Origin: Rhizobiales bacterium Y(2018) | GTDB lineage: Bacteria > Pseudomonadota > Alphaproteobacteria > Rhizobiales > Aestuariivirgaceae | Direction of reading: 5' to 3' | DNA: 64,000 nt | NCBI GenBank assembly: GCA_005502925.1 | Contig: SCPD01000025.1 | Coordinates: 1-64,000, forward strand | In this document: one piece after another, positions 16,843-25,519 of the stretch | Position numbering within the stretch: position 1 is the first letter of the stretch | Layout: each line of letters opens with the position of its first letter | Made by a program: the position numbers and the translations under genes | Notes under the pieces: model-generated | What the model saw: the letters and a program-made list of their open reading frames with translations, nothing else | The model's database searches: none | What the model was told of the DNA's origin: nothing

Positions 16843-17313
16843 TCATTTCATAGTCTGGATGGTCTCAAGATACTTGACCAATCGCCCGATCCGCTCGGTT
16901 ACTTCAGCGGTGGCTTCCTGGGCCTCTTCGACTGTTACTGATTCATTCAGAACTTCGCCAAGGAACAGATCGCCCCAAACCGGCATTTCTCGTGTGCCGT
17001 GAGAGATCGGCATATCACGCCCTATGATCGTCTCAAAGACTGCGGCTTGCGGAAAAGCTCCACCATTCCGCTCGGTGATCCGCGTCAGATCAGGCGGCGT
17101 TATCTTCAAGACGCGCGCGACAGGTCCATCGCCCTTTCCATTAGCGCCATGGCACGCCGCACAGTGAAACTGGAAATCCTGCTGGACTGTTGGCGACACG
17201 CTTCCAGTGTCGGCCTGAACAGACCCTGCCCCAAATACGAGCCAGATGGCAGGGACAACTGCCATTCTCAACCGAAAGCCGAATTGTCCTAAAGTGTCAG
17301 ATAAATTTGTCAT
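16843..17313 (-). CDS. Periplasmic c-type cytochrome
   Basis: 156 aa with a signal region to about VQADT. One heme c site FHCAACHG (CxxCH) near residue 52 and a likely axial Met in HGTREMPVWGDLFLG. It belongs to a paralogous set in this island (43207-43638, 51960-52394) that shares PPDLT and the REMPVWGD motif around the Met ligand. Likely a soluble electron carrier or a subunit of a periplasmic redox chain. A FixK-type box lies 180 nt upstream. GGAGAA ribosome site before the ATG. Confidence 0.9.
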   Translation of the reverse strand: MTNLSDTLGQFGFRLRMAVVPAIWLVFGAGSVQADTGSVSPTVQQDFQFHCAACHGANGKGDGPVARVLKITPPDLTRITERNGGAFPQAAVFETIIGRDMPISHGTREMPVWGDLFLGEVLNESVTVEEAQEATAEVTERIGRLVKYLETIQTMK

Positions 17314-17931
17314 TCATATATTCTCCTTGGCATCAACAATTGCCGACTGCGCATAGCACGCAGATTACCGCTGCGATGTTGATTGCTATCTTCTGTCTCT
17401 GAGCTTCCGAGGGGAGACATCTCGGCGATGAGCCACGATGCGTACACTACTTTGGGCCTCGAGCATTTAGAGCCTAACCGCCGGGCGCTTTCCTTGATCG
17501 TGGTCAATCTAGATAGCAAAGTACTGCGGCAATGTTCCTAGAATATGATATCGGCGTTTTTTCTGATCGGGCGAAACTCAATGTCGCGTCAAGTGGTGCA
17601 TTGCATTAAGTGAGCATTAGCGAAATTCTTCCTCGTCGAATTGACTGACGTAAAAGCACCATGACCAAAAGGATGCACTTGGTGGAGGATTTGATTCCAA
17701 TATCCAAGCCACACTCCCGTTTGCAGAGGCAAGTAGGCCACCTGTCAAGGTATTTGACAATGGCATCTACGGCTCTTCTCCTCTCACCGCAGCAAATGCC
17801 GCCGCCATGAAAGCATTAGGGGTAGGTACTTCGGCGGAAACAGCAGCTGCTACCATTACTCACCTCCTTTTGATGCACTATTTCCCGACTAAGTGCAGAG
17901 TGCACTCCGTACGATAGGATGCGTATTTCCT
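17314..17931. other. Intergenic region with one FNR box and possible decayed coding
   Basis: Contains the FixK-type box at 17494. On the plus strand 17680-17918 an open stretch without a start codon reads like protein (for example VKVFDNGIYGSSPLTAANAA); I could not assign it and treat it as possible remnant coding sequence. Nothing else supported. Confidence 0.4.
17494..17507. promoter_or_regulatory. FixK-type box upstream of cytochrome c
   Basis: TTGATCGTGGTCAA, ending 180 nt from the minus-strand start at 17313, farther than most boxes in the island. Confidence 0.65.
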
Positions 17932-18026
17932 AACTTTCGCGTATATGAATTGCATAATAGTTAGATTTTCTTTGCGCTTAACCTCTCAATGGGCTAACTT
18001 ATCCGTATTTAACATACGCGAAAGTT
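17932..18026. promoter_or_regulatory. Inverted repeat before AbiEi-HipA gene, likely operator
   Basis: AACTTTCGCGTAT (17932-17944) and its exact reverse complement ATACGCGAAAGTT (18014-18026) are 69 bp apart. The second copy ends at the base before the first ATG (18027). Placement suggests autoregulation by DNA looping or blocking of transcription; inferred. Confidence 0.7.
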
Positions 18027-19868
18027 ATGTTCATGCCCCTGCATCTGGTCGGTGAGACGATCGACAAAACCCGCAGCCATTATCTGGCCGAAAATGGCCG
18101 CTTGATGCAGCTGATGCGAGGTATCTATGTCGATGCCAGTGATGATATCGACTCGACAGTGCTCCGTCACGCCGTCCGGATCGCCCATTATCTCTATCCT
18201 CGTGCGTATCTCTCGGCGGCGAGCGCTGTCCTGCTCGGCCCAACCCGCAACGGGCGTCTTTTCCTGAGCAGCCGCCGCGTCCAGCGCACCCGCCTGCGCA
18301 TGCTAGAGATCATCCAGAATATTGCGCCTGATCATCCCTCTGTTGCTCCCGCCATCATCGACGACGGCATGGGCGAGTTCCGAGTCGAAGTCTCCACGAT
18401 GCGCCAACGCTTCCTCGAGGCGTTTCGGATAAGGAGCGAGCATGCGGCCTCACTTGATGAGGGGATGCGCGAACAGATCGCTCAGCGACTTGTCGAGGAG
18501 TTCGGCTCGCCACAAGGCGCCGCTGACGCGGTCTGGACCCTCGCCCGCGAAAACAAATGGTACCGCGAGGGCGAGCAGTCCGAGCGCTTCCTGTTACGCC
18601 GCCCCGCGACCGCTCCCGTACGGAACGAAGCCGCACTCGACCTAACCGTGGCCTGGCACGGCGCGCCGGTCGGCCATTTGACTCATGATGGCTTCGAGTG
18701 GCGCTGGCGGGATAAGAATTGGGACGGACCACCACTGATCCGGCAGACGACGCCAGGCAAGCTGCCACCTTTTATCGTCTCCCTGTTGCCAGAAGGATGG
18801 TTGGAATCGGTCCTGCGCGTTCGGGACGAGCGTGCCGTTCTGAAATCAGGTGCACGCTACATGTCGAACATCACAATTGTCGAACGACCTAGCGAACTGG
18901 CTGAACTGCCGGCCGATGTTCTGACCACGCCGCTCGCTCGCTTCACCAACGAGGGAGAATTTACTGGACGCTACGACGGTCCCGGCCGTGGCGAGATCGA
19001 GGATAACTTCGAGCGCAATCTTGCGGCCATATTCGAGCGCAGAGACACGCCGCGCCTGTCAGGCATTCAGATCAAGGCCCCGATGTTTCTTGCCGAGGAC
19101 GGCACGCTCTCAGCCAGCGTAGGACGGCCTTTCACGCACATCCTCAAACCGGCCGGGACGAGTGGCTTCGAGACTCTCCCGATCATCGAATGGCAGGCGC
19201 TTGTTCTCGGCGCGGCGGTCGGATTCGAAGTGCCCGCCATGGCGCTCGTCCCAATGCCGGACGGCATGCCGCCCGCCCTGCTTGTCGAACGCTTCGATAT
19301 CCGGCGCGGAGGCGACGACACGCGTCTTCTGGCGCTCGAGGATTTCTGCTCCGTTCTCGGCCTGCCTACTGAGGCCAAATACGATGGCACGATGGAACGT
19401 GTCGCGCGTGCCTTGCGTCCGCTCTCTACGAGGCTGGACGAGGATCTGCTCATCGTCCTTAAGCGCGCCGTATTCGCCTGGCTTATTGCGGACGGTGACA
19501 TGCACCTGAAGAACCTCGCCCTGCTCAAGATCGCTGAGCCGGGGAATGATAGTTTCGGTAGCGTGCGTATGGCACCACTTTACGACGCTGTGACCACGCG
19601 CTCCTTCCCACATCTTGCGCGCGATCGTATGGCGCTGAAGCTGAACGGCAAGGACGACCGCCTACGTCGCGCCGACTTCAAAGCGCTCGCGGCTACAGCG
19701 GGCATCAAGGCGTCGGACGCCGATCAGGTTATAGACAGTGTCGCTTCAGCGCTTGCAGCGTCCCTTGACACGCTCACCCTGCCGCGCTTCATCGCCGGTT
19801 CGCCCGCCGCTGAAGCGGCCGCCACCATGCGCGCTCTGGCAAAGGAGCGAATAGACACTGTAACGTAG
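18027..19868 (+). CDS. AbiEi-like/HipA fusion protein
   Basis: 613 aa. Residues 1-180 resemble the AbiEi-type antitoxin/regulator fold (HYLAENGRLMQLMRGIYVD, YLSAASAVLLGPTRNGRLFL). From about 205 it is a HipA kinase: HDGFEWRW short N-subdomain, LKPAGTSGFETLPIIEW in the N-lobe, LLVERFDIRR, catalytic loop LIADGDMHLKNLALL and metal site MAPLYDAVTT. HipA proteins phosphorylate a translation factor or tRNA synthetase. Here the DNA-binding/antitoxin-like part and kinase are one chain and no separate hipB is present. Start is 18027 or the ATG at 18033; no clear ribosome site. Confidence 0.85.
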   Translation: MFMPLHLVGETIDKTRSHYLAENGRLMQLMRGIYVDASDDIDSTVLRHAVRIAHYLYPRAYLSAASAVLLGPTRNGRLFLSSRRVQRTRLRMLEIIQNIAPDHPSVAPAIIDDGMGEFRVEVSTMRQRFLEAFRIRSEHAASLDEGMREQIAQRLVEEFGSPQGAADAVWTLARENKWYREGEQSERFLLRRPATAPVRNEAALDLTVAWHGAPVGHLTHDGFEWRWRDKNWDGPPLIRQTTPGKLPPFIVSLLPEGWLESVLRVRDERAVLKSGARYMSNITIVERPSELAELPADVLTTPLARFTNEGEFTGRYDGPGRGEIEDNFERNLAAIFERRDTPRLSGIQIKAPMFLAEDGTLSASVGRPFTHILKPAGTSGFETLPIIEWQALVLGAAVGFEVPAMALVPMPDGMPPALLVERFDIRRGGDDTRLLALEDFCSVLGLPTEAKYDGTMERVARALRPLSTRLDEDLLIVLKRAVFAWLIADGDMHLKNLALLKIAEPGNDSFGSVRMAPLYDAVTTRSFPHLARDRMALKLNGKDDRLRRADFKALAATAGIKASDADQVIDSVASALAASLDTLTLPRFIAGSPAAEAAATMRALAKERIDTVT

Positions 19869-19887
19869 CGTGGGATTCACGGCGAGT

Positions 19888-20062
19888 TTACGCACACCAG
19901 CGCGCCACTAACTGCGGGCCCTGAGCGGCAAGCGCCCTTTCATAGCCGTTTGTTGCGATCGGTACTGTTTCACCAACTTTGTCTCCACGACTAATTGCGG
20001 AGAAAGGACCTCTTGCATACTCACCCGCAGCAAGGGTCAGCGAAACTTGAAGATTCTCTCGA
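19888..20062 (-). pseudogene. Unassigned coding remnant
   Basis: On the minus strand an open stretch without a start reads ENLQVSLTLAAGEYARGPFS and later KVGETVPIATNGYERALAAQ before a stop at 19888. It looks like real protein sequence but I recognise no family. It is the only content seen between the HipA gene and the next USP gene (19869-20227). Confidence 0.3.
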
Positions 20063-20227
20063 ATTCATTGGCGACCGGCTCTGGTCCGGGGCTTTGCATT
20101 TCAAGGGAAACCACCCGACAACACGGTGGCGATCATATACTGGCTGCTAGCGACATCAGCGGGGTCGACATTCCCTCTCACTTCCCATCGGCGTCGCGCC
20201 TCGGCCGTTCACTGCATGATGGCCCCT

Positions 20228-21070
20228 TCAATGAGAGAACAAGACGCCGCACTTCATTCCCTTGAGTACCGAACGGGTCGCACCGCCGAGTAGAAACTCC
20301 CTTAGGCGAGCGTGACCATAGGCGCCCATGACCAGTAGATCGGCGCGGCGGCTTTCCGCCCTTGTCAAAAGAGCTTCGCCCACATCATGAGAGCCATCGA
20401 GACCAATTATGCGTGCCTTGATCCCTTGCCGAATAAGAGCCCTGATCAACGCATTCTTACGCGCATCCATGCGCGTTTCGCCAAGCGCCGTGTCGGATTC
20501 CTCCGCTGCGATCAGAACATCGTCGGCTTGTTTGAGGAGCGGAATGGCATCGAAGATAGCGCGGGTGGCTTCTCTTGAGCCGTTCCAGCCGATCATTATC
20601 CGATCAATCGGGAATCCGGAGTGGCCTGTCGGAGGCATGACCAGCGTTGGTCGGCCTGACCCGGAAAGAACCTCCTCGGAAAAATCTGCTCCCAGCGCGC
20701 GATTGCTCTCGGACGACGAGTAACCGACGATCACTAAATCCGCTTGACGCGCCTCTTCGACGACTGTCCTCGAAATATGCGGCCATGGCGCAACCAAGAC
20801 CTGAAACTCCCCCTGGACACCGGCTTCCTTTACCGCTTCCTCGAAAGTGGATCTCACGCTTTTTTCCTGCTGAGTATAGTGTTTCTGAAGCGTGTCGTCT
20901 TCGATCGGAAGCGTCTCGATTTCGGAGGCTAATTTGAGCTCGATCCCGGGAATTACGTACAATCCGACAATATGGGCTCCTTCCTTCTTTGCGATAGACG
21001 TGGCAGCTCGCAAGATGCAGTCAAGCTGCGAAATTTCATTCAGGCTGGCGAGAATGGTCTTGTAAGACAT
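20228..21070 (-). CDS. Universal stress protein, tandem domains
   Basis: 280 aa with two UspA domains (about 1-145 and 150-280). Starts MSYKTILASLNE; the second domain ends with GAYGHARLREFLLGG and ATRSVL, near the G-2x-G-9x-G nucleotide-binding pattern. Tandem USPs bind ATP or act as dimers in starvation and low-oxygen survival. A FixK-type box sits 56 nt upstream. A broken copy of this gene lies near the right end of the island (about 57130-57480). Confidence 0.92.
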   Translation of the reverse strand: MSYKTILASLNEISQLDCILRAATSIAKKEGAHIVGLYVIPGIELKLASEIETLPIEDDTLQKHYTQQEKSVRSTFEEAVKEAGVQGEFQVLVAPWPHISRTVVEEARQADLVIVGYSSSESNRALGADFSEEVLSGSGRPTLVMPPTGHSGFPIDRIMIGWNGSREATRAIFDAIPLLKQADDVLIAAEESDTALGETRMDARKNALIRALIRQGIKARIIGLDGSHDVGEALLTRAESRRADLLVMGAYGHARLREFLLGGATRSVLKGMKCGVLFSH

Positions 21071-21126
21071 CTATTCATCTCCTTTCTGAGATGCTGCCAG
21101 TCAATCACGAACGACTTACGAGGCCA

Positions 21127-21140
21127 TTGACTTGCGTCAA
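21127..21140. promoter_or_regulatory. FixK-type box upstream of USP gene
   Basis: TTGACTTGCGTCAA, ending 56 nt from the minus-strand start at 21070. Confidence 0.8.
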
Positions 21141-21178
21141 GCACCAGCCATCATGGGGCATTCTTCCCTGAGCCAATC

Positions 21179-21192
21179 TTGATCTGAATCAA
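21179..21192. promoter_or_regulatory. FNR box upstream of hemerythrin gene
   Basis: TTGATCTGAATCAA, perfect, 34 nt before the plus-strand start at 21227. With the box at 21127 it gives each of the two divergent genes its own site. Confidence 0.82.
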
Positions 21193-21226
21193 TGCGAAGA
21201 TTTTGGCCAGACGGCATTTGGTATTC

Positions 21227-21745
21227 ATGTCGACCGGTCATTCGCGCCATACAGGTGGGCAGCAAAGCCCGCTTGATTTAGTCGAGAGCGCCCATCACCT
21301 CCAGGCGCGACTTTGCGACTCGTTGGAACTCATCGCTGATGGATTGCCCGACAATGTCGATCAGGCCTTATGCCGATCAACTGTCAGGTCGCTGCAGCAT
21401 GAAATGCCTCTTCACCATCGCGACGAAGAACTTGGCCTGTTTCCATTGATTGAGAAGCGCGCCTTGCCAGCCGATAATATCCACGACATTCTGGCACGAC
21501 TGGCTCTCGAACACGCAACCGATGAGAGCTTTGCATCCGAACTGCTCGAGAGCCTCGAGCATCTGAGCGCAGGAAGAAGACTGAACAACCCCGAGATGGT
21601 CGGGTATATGCTGCGGAGCTTCTTCGAGAGCTATCGGCGGCATATTGCGTGGGAAAACACGATCGTTATTCCGCTGGCGCGGGAGCGCCTCACGGCATCT
21701 GACCTCATAGAGCTCGGCAAGGCCATGGCTCGCCATCGCCGTTAG
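21227..21745 (+). CDS. Hemerythrin HHE-domain protein
   Basis: 172 aa from the ATG at 21227; a TTG at 21203 is possible. Four-helix hemerythrin-like domain with His and Glu/Asp ligands placed as in the family: VESAHHLQARL, LQHEMPLHHRDEELGLFPL, LALEHATDESF and SYRRHIAWENTIVIPLA. Such di-iron proteins bind oxygen or NO or serve as iron-center stores. With a perfect FNR box directly upstream, a role in oxygen or NO handling at the switch to low oxygen is likely. Divergent from a USP gene. Confidence 0.88.
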   Translation: MSTGHSRHTGGQQSPLDLVESAHHLQARLCDSLELIADGLPDNVDQALCRSTVRSLQHEMPLHHRDEELGLFPLIEKRALPADNIHDILARLALEHATDESFASELLESLEHLSAGRRLNNPEMVGYMLRSFFESYRRHIAWENTIVIPLARERLTASDLIELGKAMARHRR

Positions 21746-21808
21746 GGTCGGCACGAACCCACTTTGACGAAGTAATCTCGTGTCACCGAGAAGAAAAACA
21801 GATATGCG

Positions 21809-22651
21809 TCAGTGCGACAAAAGCACCGGGCAAGTCATCTTACGCAGCACCGTTCGGGTGACACCTCCAAGGACGAGCTCATGCAGCCGGGAATGCCCAT
21901 AGGCCCCGATCACCAACAGCCCCGCGCCAAGTTCCTTCGCCTTGTCCAGCAGCGCCTCGCCGGCATCCTCGCCCCGGGTGATGAGGGGATTGAGCAGCGC
22001 ATTTACTCCGTGGCGACGCAGGGACGCCGCGATATCCTCGCCCGCCAACGAAGAATCCGAGCCGGGATCGCTGGGAGGATCAACGCGGATTATGTAGACT
22101 TCTCTCGCTCGCCTGAGGATCGGGAGGCTGTCAAACGCGGCCCGCGCGGCTTCGCGCGAGCCATTCCAGCCAATGACCACTGTGGCGGGGGCGGGCTGCA
22201 TCGGCAGGTCGAATGGAACAACAATGACCGGCCGGCCGGCTGCCACCAGAACACGGGGCACGAAGTCCAACTCCACGCCGGCCTTGGACATGCTTTCTGT
22301 CTGGCTCACCATGACAAGATCGCACGCCCGCCCCCGATCTATAACGGCGTCGCAGATGAGCGGACTGGCGGAACGCTCAATTCGGAGATCATTACCAGTT
22401 CCGGCGGCAGAAAGAGCCTTGGAAAATGCCGCCCTGATCTTCGCCTCACGACGATCGAAATATTCCCTGTGTGCCTCGAACATGTCCGGAATGGGCTCAT
22501 AGACGGCCGATGGATAGATTCGAACCGCGGGTATCACATAAAGACCCGTCAGCTGTGCCTCGAATTCGGTAGCAAGCCCGGCTGCGGATGCCAGAATCGC
22601 TTCAATATTGGCGGTTTCATTGAGATTTACCAGGATAGTCCGATAAGACAT
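21809..22651 (-). CDS. Universal stress protein, tandem domains
   Basis: 280 aa, two UspA domains. Starts MSYRTILVNLNETANIEAIL and ends GAYGHSRLHELVLGG then VTRTVL and KMTCPVLLSH, like the other island USPs. An internal VVIGWNGSREAARAAFDSLP marks the start of the second domain. No FixK-type box was found directly upstream. It lies just downstream of the FNR gene on the same strand (57-bp gap), so it may be read from the fnr promoter. Confidence 0.92.
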   Translation of the reverse strand: MSYRTILVNLNETANIEAILASAAGLATEFEAQLTGLYVIPAVRIYPSAVYEPIPDMFEAHREYFDRREAKIRAAFSKALSAAGTGNDLRIERSASPLICDAVIDRGRACDLVMVSQTESMSKAGVELDFVPRVLVAAGRPVIVVPFDLPMQPAPATVVIGWNGSREAARAAFDSLPILRRAREVYIIRVDPPSDPGSDSSLAGEDIAASLRRHGVNALLNPLITRGEDAGEALLDKAKELGAGLLVIGAYGHSRLHELVLGGVTRTVLRKMTCPVLLSH

Positions 22652-22708
22652 GGCTCACTCCAAACCCCGATTGTCACACGTGCCGTACGCCGCGGCGCTT
22701 TTGTGGCG

Positions 22709-23437
22709 TCAGTCACCTGGCGATTGTCCGGCGGCATCGGCCAAGCGCGCCATAGAGAACAGCTTGATGCCTCGCGTGCCCTTTATCTCGATTATGCCCG
22801 TGGCTTTCAGCCTAGTCATCTGCCGGCTCACCGTTTCGACCGTGAGCCCCAGATAGTCAGCCATGTCCGCCCGCTTCAATGGCATGTCGAACTGGGCACC
22901 AGCCTGCTGCGGTGATCTGGCGAATCTGCACGCAAGAAGGAGGAGGAAGCTTGCTACCCTTTCAGCCGCGCTCTTGCGCCCGAGCAGCAGCATCCAATCC
23001 CGCGCAGCATCAAGATCATCGAGGGTACGCTCGAACAGACATTGCTTGAGATCGGGAAACGTGGCGATCAACCGTTCGAAGGCGTCACTGGGAAAGATAC
23101 AGAGCTCGACGTCGGTCGCGGCCATGGCGAAATAGCGATTGGTCCGGCCAAAGGTACGGCCGAGAAAATCCGATGCAAACAAAAGCCCAACGATCTGCTC
23201 ACGCCCGTCAACCGTGACCTTGGTCAGCTTTATGGTTCCGGAAACTATATTTGCAAAGAGAGTGACAGGCTGGTCGCTGGATATGATCGTCTGGCCCGCC
23301 GCATATTTCTTATAATGAGCTATCTCATTGAGGCGATTGAGCTGCTCATCGCTCATGGCCCCACAAACGGCCAGCTTTCGCACCGCGCAGAGCTGACAAC
23401 GGTGGAGATGGTCCATTTCCTGCGACTTCCTGTTCAT
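22709..23437 (-). CDS. FNR-type oxygen-sensing regulator
   Basis: 242 aa Crp/Fnr protein. N-terminal cluster HRCQLCAVRKLAVCGAM gives C-x2-C-x7-C and a fourth Cys lies in DVELCIFPSDAFERL, the pattern that holds an oxygen-labile [4Fe-4S] in FNR/FnrL. C-terminal HTH with LGLTVETVSRQMTRLK, whose E-x2-SR recognises TTGA half-sites. It can therefore read the TTGA-N6-TCAA boxes of the island directly. The divergent box at 23500 lies 62 nt from its start and may make it self-regulated. Best single candidate for the regulon's master activator. Confidence 0.9.
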   Translation of the reverse strand: MNRKSQEMDHLHRCQLCAVRKLAVCGAMSDEQLNRLNEIAHYKKYAAGQTIISSDQPVTLFANIVSGTIKLTKVTVDGREQIVGLLFASDFLGRTFGRTNRYFAMAATDVELCIFPSDAFERLIATFPDLKQCLFERTLDDLDAARDWMLLLGRKSAAERVASFLLLLACRFARSPQQAGAQFDMPLKRADMADYLGLTVETVSRQMTRLKATGIIEIKGTRGIKLFSMARLADAAGQSPGD

Positions 23438-23499
23438 GCTCTTGCTACGCCGGCGCGGTGAGATTCCGGGAGAACTTACCGTGCCCGGCCGGACGAGGT

Positions 23500-23513
23500 T
23501 TGATCCAGGTCAA
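23500..23513. promoter_or_regulatory. FNR/FixK box between fnr-like gene and 23620 gene
   Basis: TTGATCCAGGTCAA, 62 nt from the minus-strand fnr-like start (23437) and 106 nt from the plus-strand start (23620). Position suggests it serves the regulator gene. Confidence 0.78.
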
Positions 23514-23556
23514 GCCCGCTGAACCGGTACGACCAGGGTTCGCATACTCCCATCAG

Positions 23557-23570
23557 TTGACGCAAATCAA
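23557..23570. promoter_or_regulatory. FixK-type box upstream of host-attachment-family gene
   Basis: TTGACGCAAATCAA, ending 49 nt before the start at 23620. Confidence 0.78.
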
Positions 23571-23619
23571 AGCTCTCCGCCTCGGGGTCGCTAGATATGA
23601 ACATGAAGGAGATACTGTC

Positions 23620-24078
23620 ATGCACGTACCAAAAACGCTTTATATCATCGCAGACGGTGGGCGTGCCCGCTACATTGAGCGCACTGCCCCCGGGCATTTC
23701 ACGACATTGCAGAGTTTCATCTCAGCGCACATTCACGACAAATCGTCGGCGCTCACCCGGCGCAAGCCGGCTCGTGTTCATGAGAGTGCCACGAGTGCCA
23801 GACATACGATAGCGGAGAAACAGGATCCGCGAGACAAAGTTGAAAGTGCATTTGTTCAATCGATCGCCGACGATCTGCACAAGAAAAACGCTCTCGACCG
23901 TTACGACAATCTGGTCATCGTCGCTCCGGCGAGATTGCAGAAGGTTATCTCCACTTCACTGTCTCCGGCGCTCGCCGCCAAGCTGATCAAAAGCATCGAC
24001 AAGGATCTGACCAAAGTCTCCGACGCGGATCTGGGACGGCATCTGCCGGAGCTTCTCGTCGCACGCTCCACCAACTGA
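23620..24078 (+). CDS. Host-attachment (baeRF) family protein
   Basis: 152 aa from the ATG at 23620 (AAGGAG 8 bases upstream; the frame runs back to 23458 across two regulator boxes, so the long form is wrong). Contains TLYIIADGGRARYIERTAPG at the start, a run of charged residues, and LVIVAPARLQKVISTSLSPA in the second half, typical of the family annotated as required for attachment to host cells, related to archaeal/eukaryotic release factor folds. Its biochemical role is unknown. In this setting it looks like a stress or ribosome-linked factor. Confidence 0.82.
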   Translation: MHVPKTLYIIADGGRARYIERTAPGHFTTLQSFISAHIHDKSSALTRRKPARVHESATSARHTIAEKQDPRDKVESAFVQSIADDLHKKNALDRYDNLVIVAPARLQKVISTSLSPALAAKLIKSIDKDLTKVSDADLGRHLPELLVARSTN

Positions 24079-24115
24079 CAGTTGATACCTCGCAAACATC
24101 CAAGGTTTTCAGCCT

Positions 24116-24520
24116 ATGACAAGATCAGATATTCCCGTCACACAGGGTTTCCCGATGGGCTTCGCCAAAGTGAGGCTCCGTCTTGCGCGCGAGCATGAGC
24201 ATCCACAAGGAAGCCAGGAATACGGCTATGATCTTGTGGTTCCGCTCAGCACGGACGGCCGGATCGACAGTAGTCTGTGGAAGGCGCATCGCGAACTCTG
24301 TCGCGTCGTCCACTACCGGTCCAATGAAGAACATGACGTTGGTCACATGATCCGCCGTCCCGGCGGCCAGTGGGTATTTCACTTCGACATAAGGGGCGAC
24401 GACGCCGATGCGGAGGGTCATAACTTCACTCACGAGCGCTTTGTCGTCGGTGAATATGTTTCGGTTATCGAAGACGGTGCGTCACATACCTACCGTGTGA
24501 TCACCGTCGAGGCGCTATGA
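24116..24520 (+). CDS. Conserved-looking hypothetical protein
   Basis: 134 aa, no family recognised. Soluble, acidic-rich, with RREL-like helices and a beta-rich C-terminus: YGYDLVVPLSTDGRIDSSLW, HDVGHMIRRPGGQWVFHFDI and VVGEYVSVIEDGASHTYRVI. Its stop overlaps the start of the alcohol dehydrogenase by 4 bp, so the two are co-translated and probably work together. It follows the 23620 gene by 37 bp and should belong to the same box-controlled operon. Confidence 0.7.
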   Translation: MTRSDIPVTQGFPMGFAKVRLRLAREHEHPQGSQEYGYDLVVPLSTDGRIDSSLWKAHRELCRVVHYRSNEEHDVGHMIRRPGGQWVFHFDIRGDDADAEGHNFTHERFVVGEYVSVIEDGASHTYRVITVEAL

Positions 24521-25509
24521 CACCTTCTCGCGCCATGATGCTGACCGAGTATGGCCGCCCGCTGGTGGTACGTAATCGCACGATACCGGTGCCGCAGCAT
24601 GGCGAAATTCGTCTCCGTGTAAGTGCCTGCGGCGTTTGCCGGACCGATCTTCACGTGGTCGATGGCGAGTTGACCAAAGCGCCGCTTCCCCTCATTCCTG
24701 GACATGAGATTGTGGGTTATGTTGACGCGTTGGGGCCTGACGTCAATGACTTCTCATTGGGACAGCGGGTCGGCGTGCCCTGGCTGGGATACACGTGCGG
24801 AAAATGCGCCTATTGTGGGTCTGGCCTCGAAAACCTCTGTGACCATCCCTTGTTCACCGGTTACACGCGAGACGGCGGCTATGCCACGCATGTCGTCGCT
24901 GACGCGCATTATGTCTTTACATTGCCGGAAGCAAAGGCCGACGCCGCTCTGGCGCCCCTGCTCTGCGCCGGCTTGATCGGATGGCGCTCCCTGCGGATGG
25001 CACAAGATGCGAAGCGCCTCGGGCTTTTCGGCTTCGGCGCCGCTGCCCACATCGTAACGCAGGTTGCGCTATGGGAGCATAGGCGCGTTTTCGCCTTCAC
25101 TCGTACCGGCGATGGAGAAAGCCAGTCATTCGCCCTCCGGCTTGGAGCAGAATGGGCGGGCTCATCCGATGAGGCGCCACCGGAGCCACTCGATGCCGCC
25201 ATCATTTTTGCCCCCGTCGGCGCTCTTGTGCCACAAGCGCTCAAAGTGGTCCGTAAAGGTGGCCGGGTGGTATGCGCGGGCATCCACATGAGCGACATCC
25301 CAAGCTTTCCCTACAAACTGCTGTGGGAGGAGCGCCAAGTTGTCTCGGTCGCCAATCTGACAAGGGCAGATGGCGATAGCTTCTTCCGGATACTGCCACA
25401 GATCGGGATAGAAACGCAGATTTCCACTTACCCGTTGACCGAGGCAAACCAGGCCCTGGCAGATCTGCGCTCGGGACGGATTGTCGGAGCGGCGGTATTG
25501 ACTATGTGA
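24517..25509 (+). CDS. Zinc-dependent alcohol dehydrogenase
   Basis: 330 aa, MDR family. Catalytic zinc ligands: Cys in CGVCRTDLHVVDG, His-Glu in PLIPGHEIVGYV and a later Cys (LLCAGLIGW). Structural zinc four-Cys loop in YTCGKCAYCGSGLENLCDH. The NAD(P)-binding part shows LGLFGFGAAAHIVTQV. Likely reduces aldehydes to alcohols (or the reverse), a way to get rid of NADH without oxygen. Translationally coupled to the 24116 gene. No own regulator box; belongs to the operon starting at 23620. Confidence 0.92.
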   Translation: MTPSRAMMLTEYGRPLVVRNRTIPVPQHGEIRLRVSACGVCRTDLHVVDGELTKAPLPLIPGHEIVGYVDALGPDVNDFSLGQRVGVPWLGYTCGKCAYCGSGLENLCDHPLFTGYTRDGGYATHVVADAHYVFTLPEAKADAALAPLLCAGLIGWRSLRMAQDAKRLGLFGFGAAAHIVTQVALWEHRRVFAFTRTGDGESQSFALRLGAEWAGSSDEAPPEPLDAAIIFAPVGALVPQALKVVRKGGRVVCAGIHMSDIPSFPYKLLWEERQVVSVANLTRADGDSFFRILPQIGIETQISTYPLTEANQALADLRSGRIVGAAVLTM

Positions 25510-25519
25510 GCTGACCCAA

